NCBI GenBank assembly: GCA_902791885.1
Contig: CADAXO010000023.1
Coordinates: 1-17,809 of the forward strand
Direction of reading: 5' to 3'
From: Oscillospiraceae bacterium
GTDB taxonomy: Bacteria > Bacillota_A > Clostridia > Saccharofermentanales > Saccharofermentanaceae
Length of the DNA stretch: 17,809 nt
Shown: one piece after another, positions 8,026 to 15,882 of the stretch
How positions within the stretch are numbered: the first letter of the stretch is position 1
How the letters are laid out: each line of letters opens with the position of its first letter
Made by a program: the position numbers and the translations under genes
Notes under the pieces: model-generated
What the model saw: only the letters and a program-made list of their open reading frames with translations
Database searches by the model: none
Told to the model about the DNA's origin: nothing

Positions 8026-8313
8026 TCAGTCGAATGTTCTGGGAACAAGGATCGTCTCTTCGCTCTTCCTTGCGGCATTGCCGATGATCTTGTCCCTCAT
8101 ATCACCGTTTGTAACCTCGTCCTCACGTACGACGTTTGTTCTTCCGAATACGTGGCTTAAAGGCTCAACTCCTGTTGTGTCGAGCTCATTAAGCTTATCG
8201 ATATAACCCATGATGGAACCTAAGTCCTTCATGGTCTTCTGCTTATCTTCTTCAGAAAGACGTATACGTCCGAGCTTCTGAAGATAATCGATCAGATCAC
8301 TCGTTATCTCCAT
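8026..8313 (-). CDS. gatC: Asp-tRNA(Asn)/Glu-tRNA(Gln) amidotransferase subunit C
   Basis: GatC is the small subunit that wraps around GatA and stabilises the GatAB interface. From the ATG at 8313 it is 95 residues, the usual size. It begins MEITSDLIDYLQKLGRIRLSEED and contains the family segment LDTTGVEPLSHVFG and a C-terminal ILVPRTFD. The open frame could be extended 25 residues upstream to 8388, but that extension is Arg-rich, overlaps the preceding gene in another frame and has no counterpart in GatC. AAGGAGGAG (8321-8329) sits seven bases before the chosen ATG, inside the last codons of the lipoprotein gene. The two genes overlap by 17 bases, which suggests coupled translation of the lipoprotein and the amidotransferase. 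Confidence 0.95.
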   Translation of the reverse strand: MEITSDLIDYLQKLGRIRLSEEDKQKTMKDLGSIMGYIDKLNELDTTGVEPLSHVFGRTNVVREDEVTNGDMRDKIIGNAARKSEETILVPRTFD

Positions 8314-9703
8314 CTTCCTTCTCCTCCTTATCAGAAGTCTTCTTCTGACCATTGCCCTTAGAAATGTGCATAATTCCGACTGCAGCAAGTCCGATTACCG
8401 CAACTCCGCCTACTACGGCCAATACGATAAGCAGGATATCAAGGCCCTTGTTGCCTGTAAGCTTTCCGACACTGGAATCGCCGGGTGCAGCTGCAGTTCC
8501 ATATGTCTCTTCTACAGTGAAAAGATCATTGTCCAAAGTCGGGTCAGCGGGAGCCACCGTGGGAGCCGGAGCATAAGGCTCTTCAACATAGAAATCGTAT
8601 TCGCCGCTGTCAATGGCTTCCGTGATGATCTCGCTCATTCTCTGAACTGCGATCTGCTCCTTCTTGCTCTCCTCGATCTCTGTAGTTCCGAGGTAAGCTA
8701 CTACGAAATAACCGAAGTTGGATGAGAAGATGACATCGATGTCGCCTTCCTGTCTTGACTCGTCCCAAGCCCACTCAGTGAATACTGCATCGATGGAACC
8801 GTCGTCGGGAACCGCAATGTCACCGTAGTCAGCGGTCTCTCCGTTGGTATAAGCAAGAGCTGCCTCTACCGTGAATGTATTAAGGTCGCCGTCAGCCGTA
8901 TCATAAAGGGCATTGGCGGAAGCTTCTGCAGCAGACTTCTCTTCATCCGTAGCTGCCGAACTTACCTGATAGAGTGTGTATCTTACGTTAGGAACCATGA
9001 TCTCACTCTCGTCGAACTCGTAGTTATCTACGAACTCCTGAGTATAGAGATCAGCCATGTAATAATTCTCGATAGCACTTCTGAAGGACTCTGCAGTAGT
9101 ACCCTCTCCGTAGTAGACCGAGAGGTACTGGTCGATGGTGACGCCCGCAGGATCTGCATATTCTGTCTGAAGGTTGCTCATAACTTCATCGATCTGGGCA
9201 ACAGTCTCGGGAGGAAGTACAAGTCCCTCTTCTGCGGCCTTCTTATTGATGATCAAAGCACTCTCGAGCATCTGCTCGGAGTAAGCTACAAAGAAATCAC
9301 CGTATGTGTTGTACTGGGCCATATCCTCGCTCATCCCTGTCGTATCGATAGGCTCTGCAAGATCGATAAAACCTTCTGCAGTAGCGGGATAGTAGTAACC
9401 GGCATACTGAGTAAGCTCAGTAAATGTATCGATGAAGTAGAAATTAGACTCCGTAAGATTAACGGGCTCACCCTCGAAGTAATACTGATGGTTAAGGTAG
9501 TTTCCGAGCTGTGTGCCGTAGATATCGTCTACGGTCTTATCTGCCAAATTGACTGCGGCCGGATCCGATGCGGCAGCAGCGGTGGCCGCTGAGGGATCGA
9601 CACCCGTTTCCGATGTGGCAACTCCTTCATTAGCTGTACAAGCCGACAGCAACAAAACGCATGATAAACCTGCTGAAATAGTTTTTAATCTGTTATTTTT
9701 CAT
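8297..9703 (-). CDS. Foldase-like lipoprotein (SurA/PrsA-like) with an extra C-terminal membrane segment
   Basis: The predicted protein is 468 residues. A short basic N-terminus and hydrophobic stretch end in the lipobox Leu-Ser-Ala-Cys (19-22), so it should be exported and lipid-modified at Cys22. A Ser/Ala/Thr-rich linker leads into a helical region. There, residues about 190-235 (IDQYL, YYGEG, then FDESEI) resemble the N-terminal chaperone domain of the protein at 2144-3670, and residues about 308-339 share its AWDESRQEGD-type parvulin-like module. A Pro/Ala-rich stretch and a second hydrophobic segment (about 421-445) follow, with a charged tail rich in Lys/Glu/Asp. Two membrane anchors on one lipoprotein is unusual. 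Chaperone or isomerase function is inferred. The open frame begins at 9718. The ATG at 9703 is preferred because GGAG (9713-9716) lies nine bases upstream and the likely transcription start is near 9722. It overlaps gatC by 17 bases. Confidence 0.8.
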   Translation of the reverse strand: MKNNRLKTISAGLSCVLLLSACTANEGVATSETGVDPSAATAAAASDPAAVNLADKTVDDIYGTQLGNYLNHQYYFEGEPVNLTESNFYFIDTFTELTQYAGYYYPATAEGFIDLAEPIDTTGMSEDMAQYNTYGDFFVAYSEQMLESALIINKKAAEEGLVLPPETVAQIDEVMSNLQTEYADPAGVTIDQYLSVYYGEGTTAESFRSAIENYYMADLYTQEFVDNYEFDESEIMVPNVRYTLYQVSSAATDEEKSAAEASANALYDTADGDLNTFTVEAALAYTNGETADYGDIAVPDDGSIDAVFTEWAWDESRQEGDIDVIFSSNFGYFVVAYLGTTEIEESKKEQIAVQRMSEIITEAIDSGEYDFYVEEPYAPAPTVAPADPTLDNDLFTVEETYGTAAAPGDSSVGKLTGNKGLDILLIVLAVVGGVAVIGLAAVGIMHISKGNGQKKTSDKEEKEDGDNE

Positions 9704-9712
9704 AATATTACA

Positions 9713-9716
9713 CTCC
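9713..9716 (-). promoter_or_regulatory. Ribosome binding site deciding the lipoprotein start
   Basis: GGAG lies nine bases before the ATG at 9703. The alternative ATG at 9718 has no such site and would sit almost at the predicted 5' end. Confidence 0.55.
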
Positions 9717-9728
9717 ATTCAAACCGTT

Positions 9729-9737
9729 ATTGTACCA
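9729..9737 (-). promoter_or_regulatory. Extended -10 promoter for the lipoprotein-gatCAB operon
   Basis: TGGTACAAT on the minus strand is an extended -10 (TGn plus TACAAT, five of six to consensus). No good -35 is seen at the right distance, as often with extended -10 promoters. It falls in the 50-base gap between the glycan block and the lipoprotein gene. No terminator is visible in that gap, so read-through from upstream is possible. Confidence 0.4.
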
Positions 9738-9753
9738 TAAAGCTTGATATATC

Positions 9754-11562
9754 TCATCTTACGGCGACCAAGATCGTATCCGTATCCACAGGGCGGGAGT
9801 TGCTTATCGGATAGACCTGCATCCTTCCTACATCCATTACCGTGCTCACGGTCTCACCCGTATCGGGATCCTGATATGAGATCTCATAGCTTCCGGGTCT
9901 GGTCGATACGAGGACGATATCGCCGTTGCTCACCCATTCGCTCTCGGGGTCACGGGGATTTGCTATACTCGTATACCATCCGGCCTCGACCGAAGGCATA
10001 TACACGAATACGCCGGCAAAATCGCAATACAGGCTCTGCTCCCTGTACCAGTCGATATCATTGGCAAGGACCATATCCCTGTTGACCTCATAATCCGCAT
10101 AGGCATCGTCTATACCGATATCGAAATGGATGCCCGAGAATCCCGGCATATAAAGGATGATCGCCGAATAATTCTCGGCATAGTCGCTTGTGAAGAACGA
10201 ATAGAATGCCTGTCCCCTGTAGGACATCTCCTGACCCGTTACGGCATCGTCGTCCCTGAAGTCCATATTGATGTTCATGCTAACTTCCGCACCGACAAAG
10301 ATGAGAATTGAAAGTACAACAGAGGAGATAATGAACACTGCCTTATTCGAGGAAGACAATACATTGATAACTATCGATATAACGCAGGCGAACATCAAAG
10401 CCCATCCGAAGTAACACATGGAGGACGTAAGATATCCGTCCGCATGAAGGTCTCTTACCCACATCTGGTAGTTCGCCGTCATGGAATGCGGGAGGCAGAA
10501 GCACATTGCATACAGGAAACCGGAAAGACCGAGGACCAGAAGTCTCAGCGTTACGGACTTTCTGTCTTCCTTCTTATCCGAAGAGCCGCGCCTTGCAGCC
10601 ATACATGCGCAGAACATCGCTCCTGCGGCAAGAAATGCGAATACGGGAATGAAATAATATGAGAAAAGATCTCTTAACGAAGCCGGTACATCGACATGCT
10701 CCGCATCATGGAAAGGGAACAGCGCGAATGTGAATGTGCTCCAGGTATTTGCAAAATCGTAGAAGTCACCATACTCGTCTACAGCGGTTACGGTAACTGC
10801 ATCCGTCACATAGACGATCTTCATCACCTTAAGGATCACGAAGAACACTACTGCCGTGACAGCGTGAGGGATGAGTCTTTTGATAAAGATAAGAACTGAT
10901 TTCTTCCCGTTGATGCGGCGGTCCCTGATAACGTACGACAGCGAGATAAGAGCATAGATAACGCATGCTGTCAGAAACGGCTCATATACGGTCATGGACT
11001 CGTAGTAGAAGAATACGCTTAATACTATTCTGACAGTATTTCTCTTCTTACCCATATTCACGAGCCAGCCGTCGTAGAGATACAGACCTAAGATCATGAG
11101 CGACATTCCGTACATGAAGTCGAAAGGATAACACATCATGAGGTTGTGGTTCGTATCGATCTGTGCGAGTGCCGCGAATACGGCTACGAATAAAAGTCCG
11201 TAGTGCGGGCGGGTCTTACGGGCGACGACAAACCCCAGAAGGAAGACCGTAAACCATACCGGTACCTGCTGCAAAAGCCATACGGCCGTGTAGTTTCCGG
11301 TATTAAGGATGAAGAATCTGAAACATATGACAAGGGACGAGAGTATGCCCACTCTGCCTCTCGCGAACATGAAATCAAGATTATGCCTGAACCAGTCAGG
11401 GAATGAAGTCATCCTCGCGAACATGAACTCCTCAAATGAGTCATGACATCCGAGAACTTCATTCTTAAGGAAATAACAGATAAATGCCACAAGACCTGCA
11501 GCAAATAAAGCGGTCAGAAGGGACCAGAAGAACCTTTTATCAAGCTTTGTCTTCAGGCTCAT
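9754..11562 (-). CDS. Polytopic membrane protein, probable GT-C (GtrC/GtrII-like) glycosyltransferase
   Basis: The predicted protein is 602 residues with about eleven or twelve hydrophobic segments spread over residues 12-426. A soluble C-terminal domain of about 175 residues follows (427-602) and should be extracytoplasmic or cytoplasmic depending on the exact segment count. After the first membrane segment comes a loop with His40-Asp41-Ser-Phe-Glu44-Glu45, the place where GT-C enzymes carry an acidic catalytic or metal-binding residue. Size, topology and position directly after a GtrB-type transferase match GtrC-like proteins that move a sugar from polyprenyl phosphate to an outside acceptor. 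I cannot confirm the family by motif alone, so this is context-based. It overlaps the preceding GT2 gene by 23 bases. GGAGAGG (11573-11579) lies ten bases upstream of its ATG. The acceptor is unknown. Confidence 0.65.
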   Translation of the reverse strand: MSLKTKLDKRFFWSLLTALFAAGLVAFICYFLKNEVLGCHDSFEEFMFARMTSFPDWFRHNLDFMFARGRVGILSSLVICFRFFILNTGNYTAVWLLQQVPVWFTVFLLGFVVARKTRPHYGLLFVAVFAALAQIDTNHNLMMCYPFDFMYGMSLMILGLYLYDGWLVNMGKKRNTVRIVLSVFFYYESMTVYEPFLTACVIYALISLSYVIRDRRINGKKSVLIFIKRLIPHAVTAVVFFVILKVMKIVYVTDAVTVTAVDEYGDFYDFANTWSTFTFALFPFHDAEHVDVPASLRDLFSYYFIPVFAFLAAGAMFCACMAARRGSSDKKEDRKSVTLRLLVLGLSGFLYAMCFCLPHSMTANYQMWVRDLHADGYLTSSMCYFGWALMFACVISIVINVLSSSNKAVFIISSVVLSILIFVGAEVSMNINMDFRDDDAVTGQEMSYRGQAFYSFFTSDYAENYSAIILYMPGFSGIHFDIGIDDAYADYEVNRDMVLANDIDWYREQSLYCDFAGVFVYMPSVEAGWYTSIANPRDPESEWVSNGDIVLVSTRPGSYEISYQDPDTGETVSTVMDVGRMQVYPISNSRPVDTDTILVAVR

Positions 11563-12493
11563 CGAAGTTGATCCTCTCCTCCTCCACTACCAAAGGTCTG
11601 TTCATAATACGCTCATTGATATTAAGTATGTATTCTCCCAAAAATCCTATGAAGAACAGCTGCATAGATCCTAAGAGGAACATACCGATCGTCACGGGAG
11701 CCATACCTGCAGGGAAATCATTCCAGTTGCAAAGCTTAAGGATAAGATAAACAAGAGCCACAAGAATACTTATGGCAGCGACGATACCGCCTCCGATGGT
11801 CGCGATACGAAGTCCGATCTTCGTATAGGACGTGATGGAAAGCATAGCCGTATCGTAAAGCGTGTAGAAATTGTTATGTGTCTTGCCGGCCCTTCTCTGA
11901 GGCTGCTCGAACGGGATCTCCTTGATCTTAAATCCGAGCTCTCCGACTATACCTCTCAAGAAAGGCTTCGGATCCTTAAGATCCCTCATAACGTCAACAA
12001 AGCTCTTATCGTAAAGGCCCGCACCCGTGAAGTGCTCGATCTGCTCGACGTCGGAGAACTTCTTGATGATCTTGTAATAGACGCTTCTTAAGAAATAGAT
12101 AAAACCGTTCTCCTTCGAAGAAGTCTTTATGCCGACAACGATCTTAAATCCGTTCTCCCACTCGTGAACATACTTAGGGATCATCTCGACGGGATCCTGG
12201 AAATCGCATGCCATCGATATGGTGCAGTCGCCGGTGGTCTGAAGGATCCCGTAGTAAGGAGAATTATTCTGGCCGAAATTTCTGACATTGAATATTGCCT
12301 TGATCTTCTTGTTGTTCTCACATATCTGACGAAGCTTCGGACGCGTAAGATCCTTTGAATCGTTATCTATAAAGACAATCTCGTAATCATATCCCGGCAG
12401 ATCTTCAGCAAACATCTTAACGAGAGCATCGGACATCGGTCCTACATTCTCTTCCTCGTTATAGCACGGGATAAGAACACTTATCTTCTTCAT
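11540..12493 (-). CDS. GtrB/DPM1-type polyprenyl-phosphate glycosyltransferase (GT2)
   Basis: The predicted protein is 317 residues with a GT-A domain (about 1-220) starting KKISVLIPCYNEEENV. The nucleotide-binding acidic patch is FIDNDSKD (41-48) and the metal-binding motif is ACDFQDP (95-101), the DxQD form typical of DPM1/GtrB enzymes. R-AGKTHNNFYTL (201-212) matches the conserved segment before the membrane part. Two membrane segments follow (about 228-252 and 263-285), as in GtrB and bactoprenol glucosyltransferases. The reaction is transfer of a sugar from a nucleotide donor to undecaprenyl phosphate at the inner membrane face. The sugar cannot be read from sequence. The start overlaps the stop of the SDR gene by four bases (ATGA, 12490-12493), and AGGAG lies eight bases upstream. 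It partners with the GtrA-like flippase at the far end of the block and the following membrane protein. Confidence 0.88.
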   Translation of the reverse strand: MKKISVLIPCYNEEENVGPMSDALVKMFAEDLPGYDYEIVFIDNDSKDLTRPKLRQICENNKKIKAIFNVRNFGQNNSPYYGILQTTGDCTISMACDFQDPVEMIPKYVHEWENGFKIVVGIKTSSKENGFIYFLRSVYYKIIKKFSDVEQIEHFTGAGLYDKSFVDVMRDLKDPKPFLRGIVGELGFKIKEIPFEQPQRRAGKTHNNFYTLYDTAMLSITSYTKIGLRIATIGGGIVAAISILVALVYLILKLCNWNDFPAGMAPVTIGMFLLGSMQLFFIGFLGEYILNINERIMNRPLVVEEERINFDEPEDKA

Positions 12494-13431
12494 ACGGAAA
12501 ACTCCTCTCTATACCACTCCACCGTCTCTTCTATTCCCTGCTCGAAAGTGTAATCTGGGGTAAATCCCGTATCTTCCGTAAGCGAAGTGATGTCTGCGCA
12601 AAGATACATCACCTGTCCGGGGTAATAATCCACTTCGCCGAAGCCTATCGGAAGCTTGGGGTCTATCGCATCTTTGATCGCCGTAATGTATTCGGCCAAA
12701 GGTCTGACTTTACCTGAACCTATGGGATATACGGCTCCGTCTTTTCCTTTTGTTGCAGCAAGGAAGAAAGCCTTTGCGGCATCCTTGCAGTATATGTAAT
12801 CCCACATCTGCTCTGCCTTGGTGTAAGAAGCTTTCTTACCCTCGAGCATGATGCCGATGCCGCTCATAACCATCGTATGTGCACCGTCGTAGGGACCGTA
12901 AACACTCAGGATCCTGCACCAGATGTGCTTCATGCCGAGCTTATGTGCTTCGACTCTGGTCATCTGCCCTGCACAAAGCTTTCCGATGCCGTAGCCGTTA
13001 ACGGGGAAGCACGGTGTATCGGGAGCGACCTTGACGCCGTCCTCAAGTATGCCGCACTCAGCCTGTGAGCCTGCACCGAGGAATACCTCGCACTTTAATT
13101 CCGCAGCAGCCCTGACTGCATCAAGAGAAGCCTTAATGTTCTTTAACTGAAGATCCATATCGTCTCTTGAGGAACCGTGAGTTCCGTCCCAAGAGAAGTG
13201 GAAGAACAACTCTGCAGAATCTATTCCCGAAGCCTTCAGGACTTCAGGCAGAGTGATTATGTCGTTAAGATCCAGTTCGACGATCGTTATACGGTCGTCA
13301 TCGGGTATATTCATGAGCCTCGAAGAACCGGGACGCGCTATAGCTACGACCTCGTAATCTTCCTTAAGAAGATACTCTATGGTCGCGACTGCAAGCATAC
13401 CCGTTGAACCTGTTACTATGGCACGTTTCAT
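12490..13431 (-). CDS. NAD(P)-dependent epimerase/dehydratase (extended SDR family)
   Basis: The predicted protein is 313 residues from the ATG at 13431. The Rossmann dinucleotide motif TGSTGMLA (7-14) is close to the N-terminus, and the catalytic residues Ser122 (GAGSQAECG), Tyr147 and Lys151 (YGIGK) are in order. The central segments FFHFSWDGTHG and RILSVYGPYDG, and the C-terminal WDYIYCKDAAKAF, are typical of sugar-nucleotide epimerases and reductases. It probably acts on a nucleotide-activated sugar or on the product of the adjacent thiamine-diphosphate enzyme; the substrate cannot be assigned. An ATG at 13437 overlapping the upstream stop is possible. However, GGGAG (13439-13443) stands seven bases before 13431 and only one before 13437, so the shorter start is favoured. 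Its stop overlaps the GtrB-type gene by four bases. Confidence 0.87.
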   Translation of the reverse strand: MKRAIVTGSTGMLAVATIEYLLKEDYEVVAIARPGSSRLMNIPDDDRITIVELDLNDIITLPEVLKASGIDSAELFFHFSWDGTHGSSRDDMDLQLKNIKASLDAVRAAAELKCEVFLGAGSQAECGILEDGVKVAPDTPCFPVNGYGIGKLCAGQMTRVEAHKLGMKHIWCRILSVYGPYDGAHTMVMSGIGIMLEGKKASYTKAEQMWDYIYCKDAAKAFFLAATKGKDGAVYPIGSGKVRPLAEYITAIKDAIDPKLPIGFGEVDYYPGQVMYLCADITSLTEDTGFTPDYTFEQGIEETVEWYREEFSV

Positions 13432-13433
13432 TG

Positions 13434-15212
13434 TCATACTCCCGGCATCGATGCCTTAATCTTATCGAACTCTTCCCTGTCGAGGAACGGGAACATATCG
13501 TCGATCGGCGGGGATACCATCGTTCCGTCAGGAAGAGCTTTACTGCTTAACTTAGGTTCGAAGTTCTGCTTATAGTCTACGAACACTTCGCAGAGAACGG
13601 GATCGTTTCCTTCAAGAACTTCTCTTACCTTATCTTCGATCTCGCTTACATCCTCGATCTTCACATATCTCATTCCGTAAGCCGGAGTAAGCTTCGACAG
13701 ATCCGGAAATGACAGACCGTTGCCGTCGCATACACCTACGAGCGGTGGATCAAATCTCGCTGTCTGGGACTGTCTGATAGAATGATATCCGTTGTTATTA
13801 ATTATGAATGTCTTAAGATTGAGCTTGTTATAGATAACAGTCTGCATCTCCTGGATATTCATCTGGAAGGAACCGTCACCGTCGATGCATACGGTCCTTT
13901 TATCTTTTCTTGCAACTGCGCATCCCAAGGCAGCGGGGAATCCGTAACCCATCGCGGCACATCCGGAGTTTGTGAAAAGTCTCGTCTCATCCTTGATATG
14001 CATCGCCTGGAATGTTATTACGCACGCTGAACCGTTGCCGCAGATAACGGCATCGTCGTCTGCAAGGATCTTGGAGAAACGGTCGATGAAGACATAAGGA
14101 TTAATGGGGTTGTTAACCTTCTCATAGGAAGGAAGGCATGCGGGATACTTCGCATCGATATCCTTGCACCACTTAAGCCATTCGGCGTGTGTATCGCCGC
14201 CGTCGAAGCCCGATGCGATTATCGAATCGAGTACGTCACTTACATCAGCATGGATCTTCATGTCGATCTTCAGCGTGGGCTTGTTAAGCTCCGCATCGTC
14301 GATGTCGACCATGATCTTGTATGCATCTGGAGACCAGCCCTCGTAGTTATAACTTATCTGTCTGATATTAAGTCTGCAGCCCAAGGATATGATAAGGTCG
14401 CTTCCCTGCATTACAAAGTTGCCGCCTCTTGTTCCGACAGAACCCGGACGTCCCGCATAATAAGTATTATCGTCTGCAATAAGATCATGTGCGTTCCATG
14501 CCGTAACAACAGGGATCTTAAGCATATCGAGGACCTTGAGAAGCTTGTCCTTAACGCCTGCGAATCTTATACCCTCGCCCACGATCACAACAGGGCGTAC
14601 GGCTTCACTAGAAGGCTTCTCCTGAACACTTAAGGCAACCTCTTCCTGGCTTCCCGCGAAATGTCTTAAAGTATCGGGATCCACGGGAGCTGCCTGCACA
14701 TCGATCGGTATATCGAGCCAAACGGGGCCCTTACGGCCTGAGTTCGCAAGGAACCATGCCTTTTCGAGGTGGTAGAGGATATCTGTAGGCTCCGTTACCA
14801 TTACGGCATACTTTGTCATGCAGGAAACGGACTCGACTATCGGGAATTCCTGGTCACCTAACTGACGAAGTCTTAAGTCGGGCACAGACCACGTTGTCGT
14901 GGCGCGTTTTACCTGTCCGGATACTACAAACATCGGAACTGAATCGAGGTAGCCGCCCATGACGCCCGTGATAGCATTCGTTCCGCCGGGGCCGGACGTG
15001 ACGCATACAGCAGCAATCTTGCCCGTAAGCCTCGCGTAGCCCTCGGCCGCTATGGAGCATGCCTGCTCGTGGTGATTATATGTGCATGTAAGCCCCGGGT
15101 GATGACCGAAGGCATCGTTAAGGAACATCGCGCCTCCGCCCGTTACGGTAAAGACATCGGTGACACCCTTGTCAGCAAGAAAATCCGCTATAACAGAAGC
15201 TACTTTCTTCAT
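13434..15212 (-). CDS. Thiamine-diphosphate-dependent enzyme of the acetolactate-synthase fold, in a glycan locus
   Basis: The predicted protein is 592 residues with the three-domain layout of this superfamily. The N-terminal pyrimidine-binding domain carries the catalytic Glu49 (NHHEQACSIAAEGYAR) and TSGPGGTNA (72-80). A central Rossmann-like domain spans about 195-335. The C-terminal diphosphate domain has GDG at 445-447 and NNNG at 472-475, the spacing expected for Mg-ThDP binding. It is probably not the biosynthetic IlvB: there is no ilvN-like partner beside it, and the usual AHAS stretch with GARFDDR is replaced by GCRLNIRQIS. Relatives in surface-sugar loci, such as YerE, add a two-carbon unit from pyruvate to a keto-sugar. 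A decarboxylase or carboligase acting on a sugar or aldehyde is therefore the best inference. GAGGAGG precedes the ATG at a normal distance, and the gene begins three bases after the HAD stop. Confidence 0.85.
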   Translation of the reverse strand: MKKVASVIADFLADKGVTDVFTVTGGGAMFLNDAFGHHPGLTCTYNHHEQACSIAAEGYARLTGKIAAVCVTSGPGGTNAITGVMGGYLDSVPMFVVSGQVKRATTTWSVPDLRLRQLGDQEFPIVESVSCMTKYAVMVTEPTDILYHLEKAWFLANSGRKGPVWLDIPIDVQAAPVDPDTLRHFAGSQEEVALSVQEKPSSEAVRPVVIVGEGIRFAGVKDKLLKVLDMLKIPVVTAWNAHDLIADDNTYYAGRPGSVGTRGGNFVMQGSDLIISLGCRLNIRQISYNYEGWSPDAYKIMVDIDDAELNKPTLKIDMKIHADVSDVLDSIIASGFDGGDTHAEWLKWCKDIDAKYPACLPSYEKVNNPINPYVFIDRFSKILADDDAVICGNGSACVITFQAMHIKDETRLFTNSGCAAMGYGFPAALGCAVARKDKRTVCIDGDGSFQMNIQEMQTVIYNKLNLKTFIINNNGYHSIRQSQTARFDPPLVGVCDGNGLSFPDLSKLTPAYGMRYVKIEDVSEIEDKVREVLEGNDPVLCEVFVDYKQNFEPKLSSKALPDGTMVSPPIDDMFPFLDREEFDKIKASMPGV

Positions 15213-15214
15213 GT

Positions 15215-15882
15215 TTATTCCTCCTCGAAAAGCACCGTCATCTCCATCGGGTGATCCGCGTAGAAAACGTGCTCGAATTCATTGATATCTTCGCCTCCGA
15301 ATTCGCCGAATCCGAAGCCGAATGAGACGCCACAGAACGGAGAACCCGCAAGCTTTGCCCCGTTCGCATCGTGATTGGAATCACCGACCATAAGAACCTT
15401 GGAGGCATCATCGACACCGAGAGAATCGATGACAGTTTGATGATGTCCTTCTTGAGAAGCTTGCCTTCGTAATCGGAACCGAAGATGTGAGATGTATAAT
15501 TGCCGAAGCCCGTCGCGAGCAGGAGCTTCTCGGCATAATCCTGCTTCTTATAAGTCGCGATGCCGATCGGAATATTCTTATTCTTCAAGTATTCCAGAAG
15601 ATCCATGATACCGTCGTAGGGCTTTGCCAGAAGCAGATTATGGTTGCTGTAACGGTCGCGGAAAAAGCCGCATACTTCCTTTAACTTATCTCCCGTCACG
15701 CCGCACCTTCCCTCGAACGACCACTCGATCGGCGGACCTATGAACTTGAGAAGATCTTCTTCGGGAGGGCACGGAAGACCGAAATGATCGATCGTTTCCT
15801 TTACTGACTTAACGATACCCTCCGAGGTGTCAAGGAGGGTTCCGTCTACATCAAATAATACTGCTTCATATCTTCTGCTCAT
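15215..15882 (-). pseudogene. HAD family phosphatase (phosphoglycolate-phosphatase-like), interrupted by a one-base frameshift
   Basis: The frame opened by the ATG at 15882 gives a clear HAD hydrolase N-terminus with nucleophile motif FDVDGT (Asp11, Asp13). It continues well through LLKKDIIK at about 15436. After that point this frame turns into non-homologous Ser/Arg-rich sequence. The next frame resumes at about 15433 with VIDSLGVDDASKVLMVGDSNHDANGAK, which holds HAD motif IV (GD...D), and runs to a TAA at 15215-15217. The joined length is 668 bases, one short of 223 codons, so one base has been lost, probably in or next to the AAA at 15436-15438. Corrected, it is a normal 222-residue enzyme that would remove a phosphate from a small sugar or acid phosphate. 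Either the gene is recently inactivated or the base is a sequencing error. It overlaps the aldolase gene by ATGA and lies two bases before the thiamine-enzyme gene. Confidence 0.85.

Noticed and set aside
8010..8078. Longer gatA start adding 23 residues
   Set aside because: The extra residues have no counterpart in GatA and overlap gatC; a good Shine-Dalgarno and family alignment favour 8009.
8314..8388. Longer gatC start adding 25 residues
   Set aside because: The Arg-rich extension is an out-of-frame reading of the lipoprotein C-terminus; AAGGAGGAG supports 8313.
13434..15212. Annotation as acetolactate synthase large subunit (ilvB)
   Set aside because: The fold and cofactor motifs fit, but AHAS-specific segments and an ilvN partner are missing and the setting is a glycan locus.
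15425..15440. Programmed -1 ribosomal frameshift in the HAD gene
   Set aside because: The site (ATC ATC AAA CTG) is not an X-XXY-YYZ slippery heptamer and no clear stimulatory structure was seen; a lost base is simpler.
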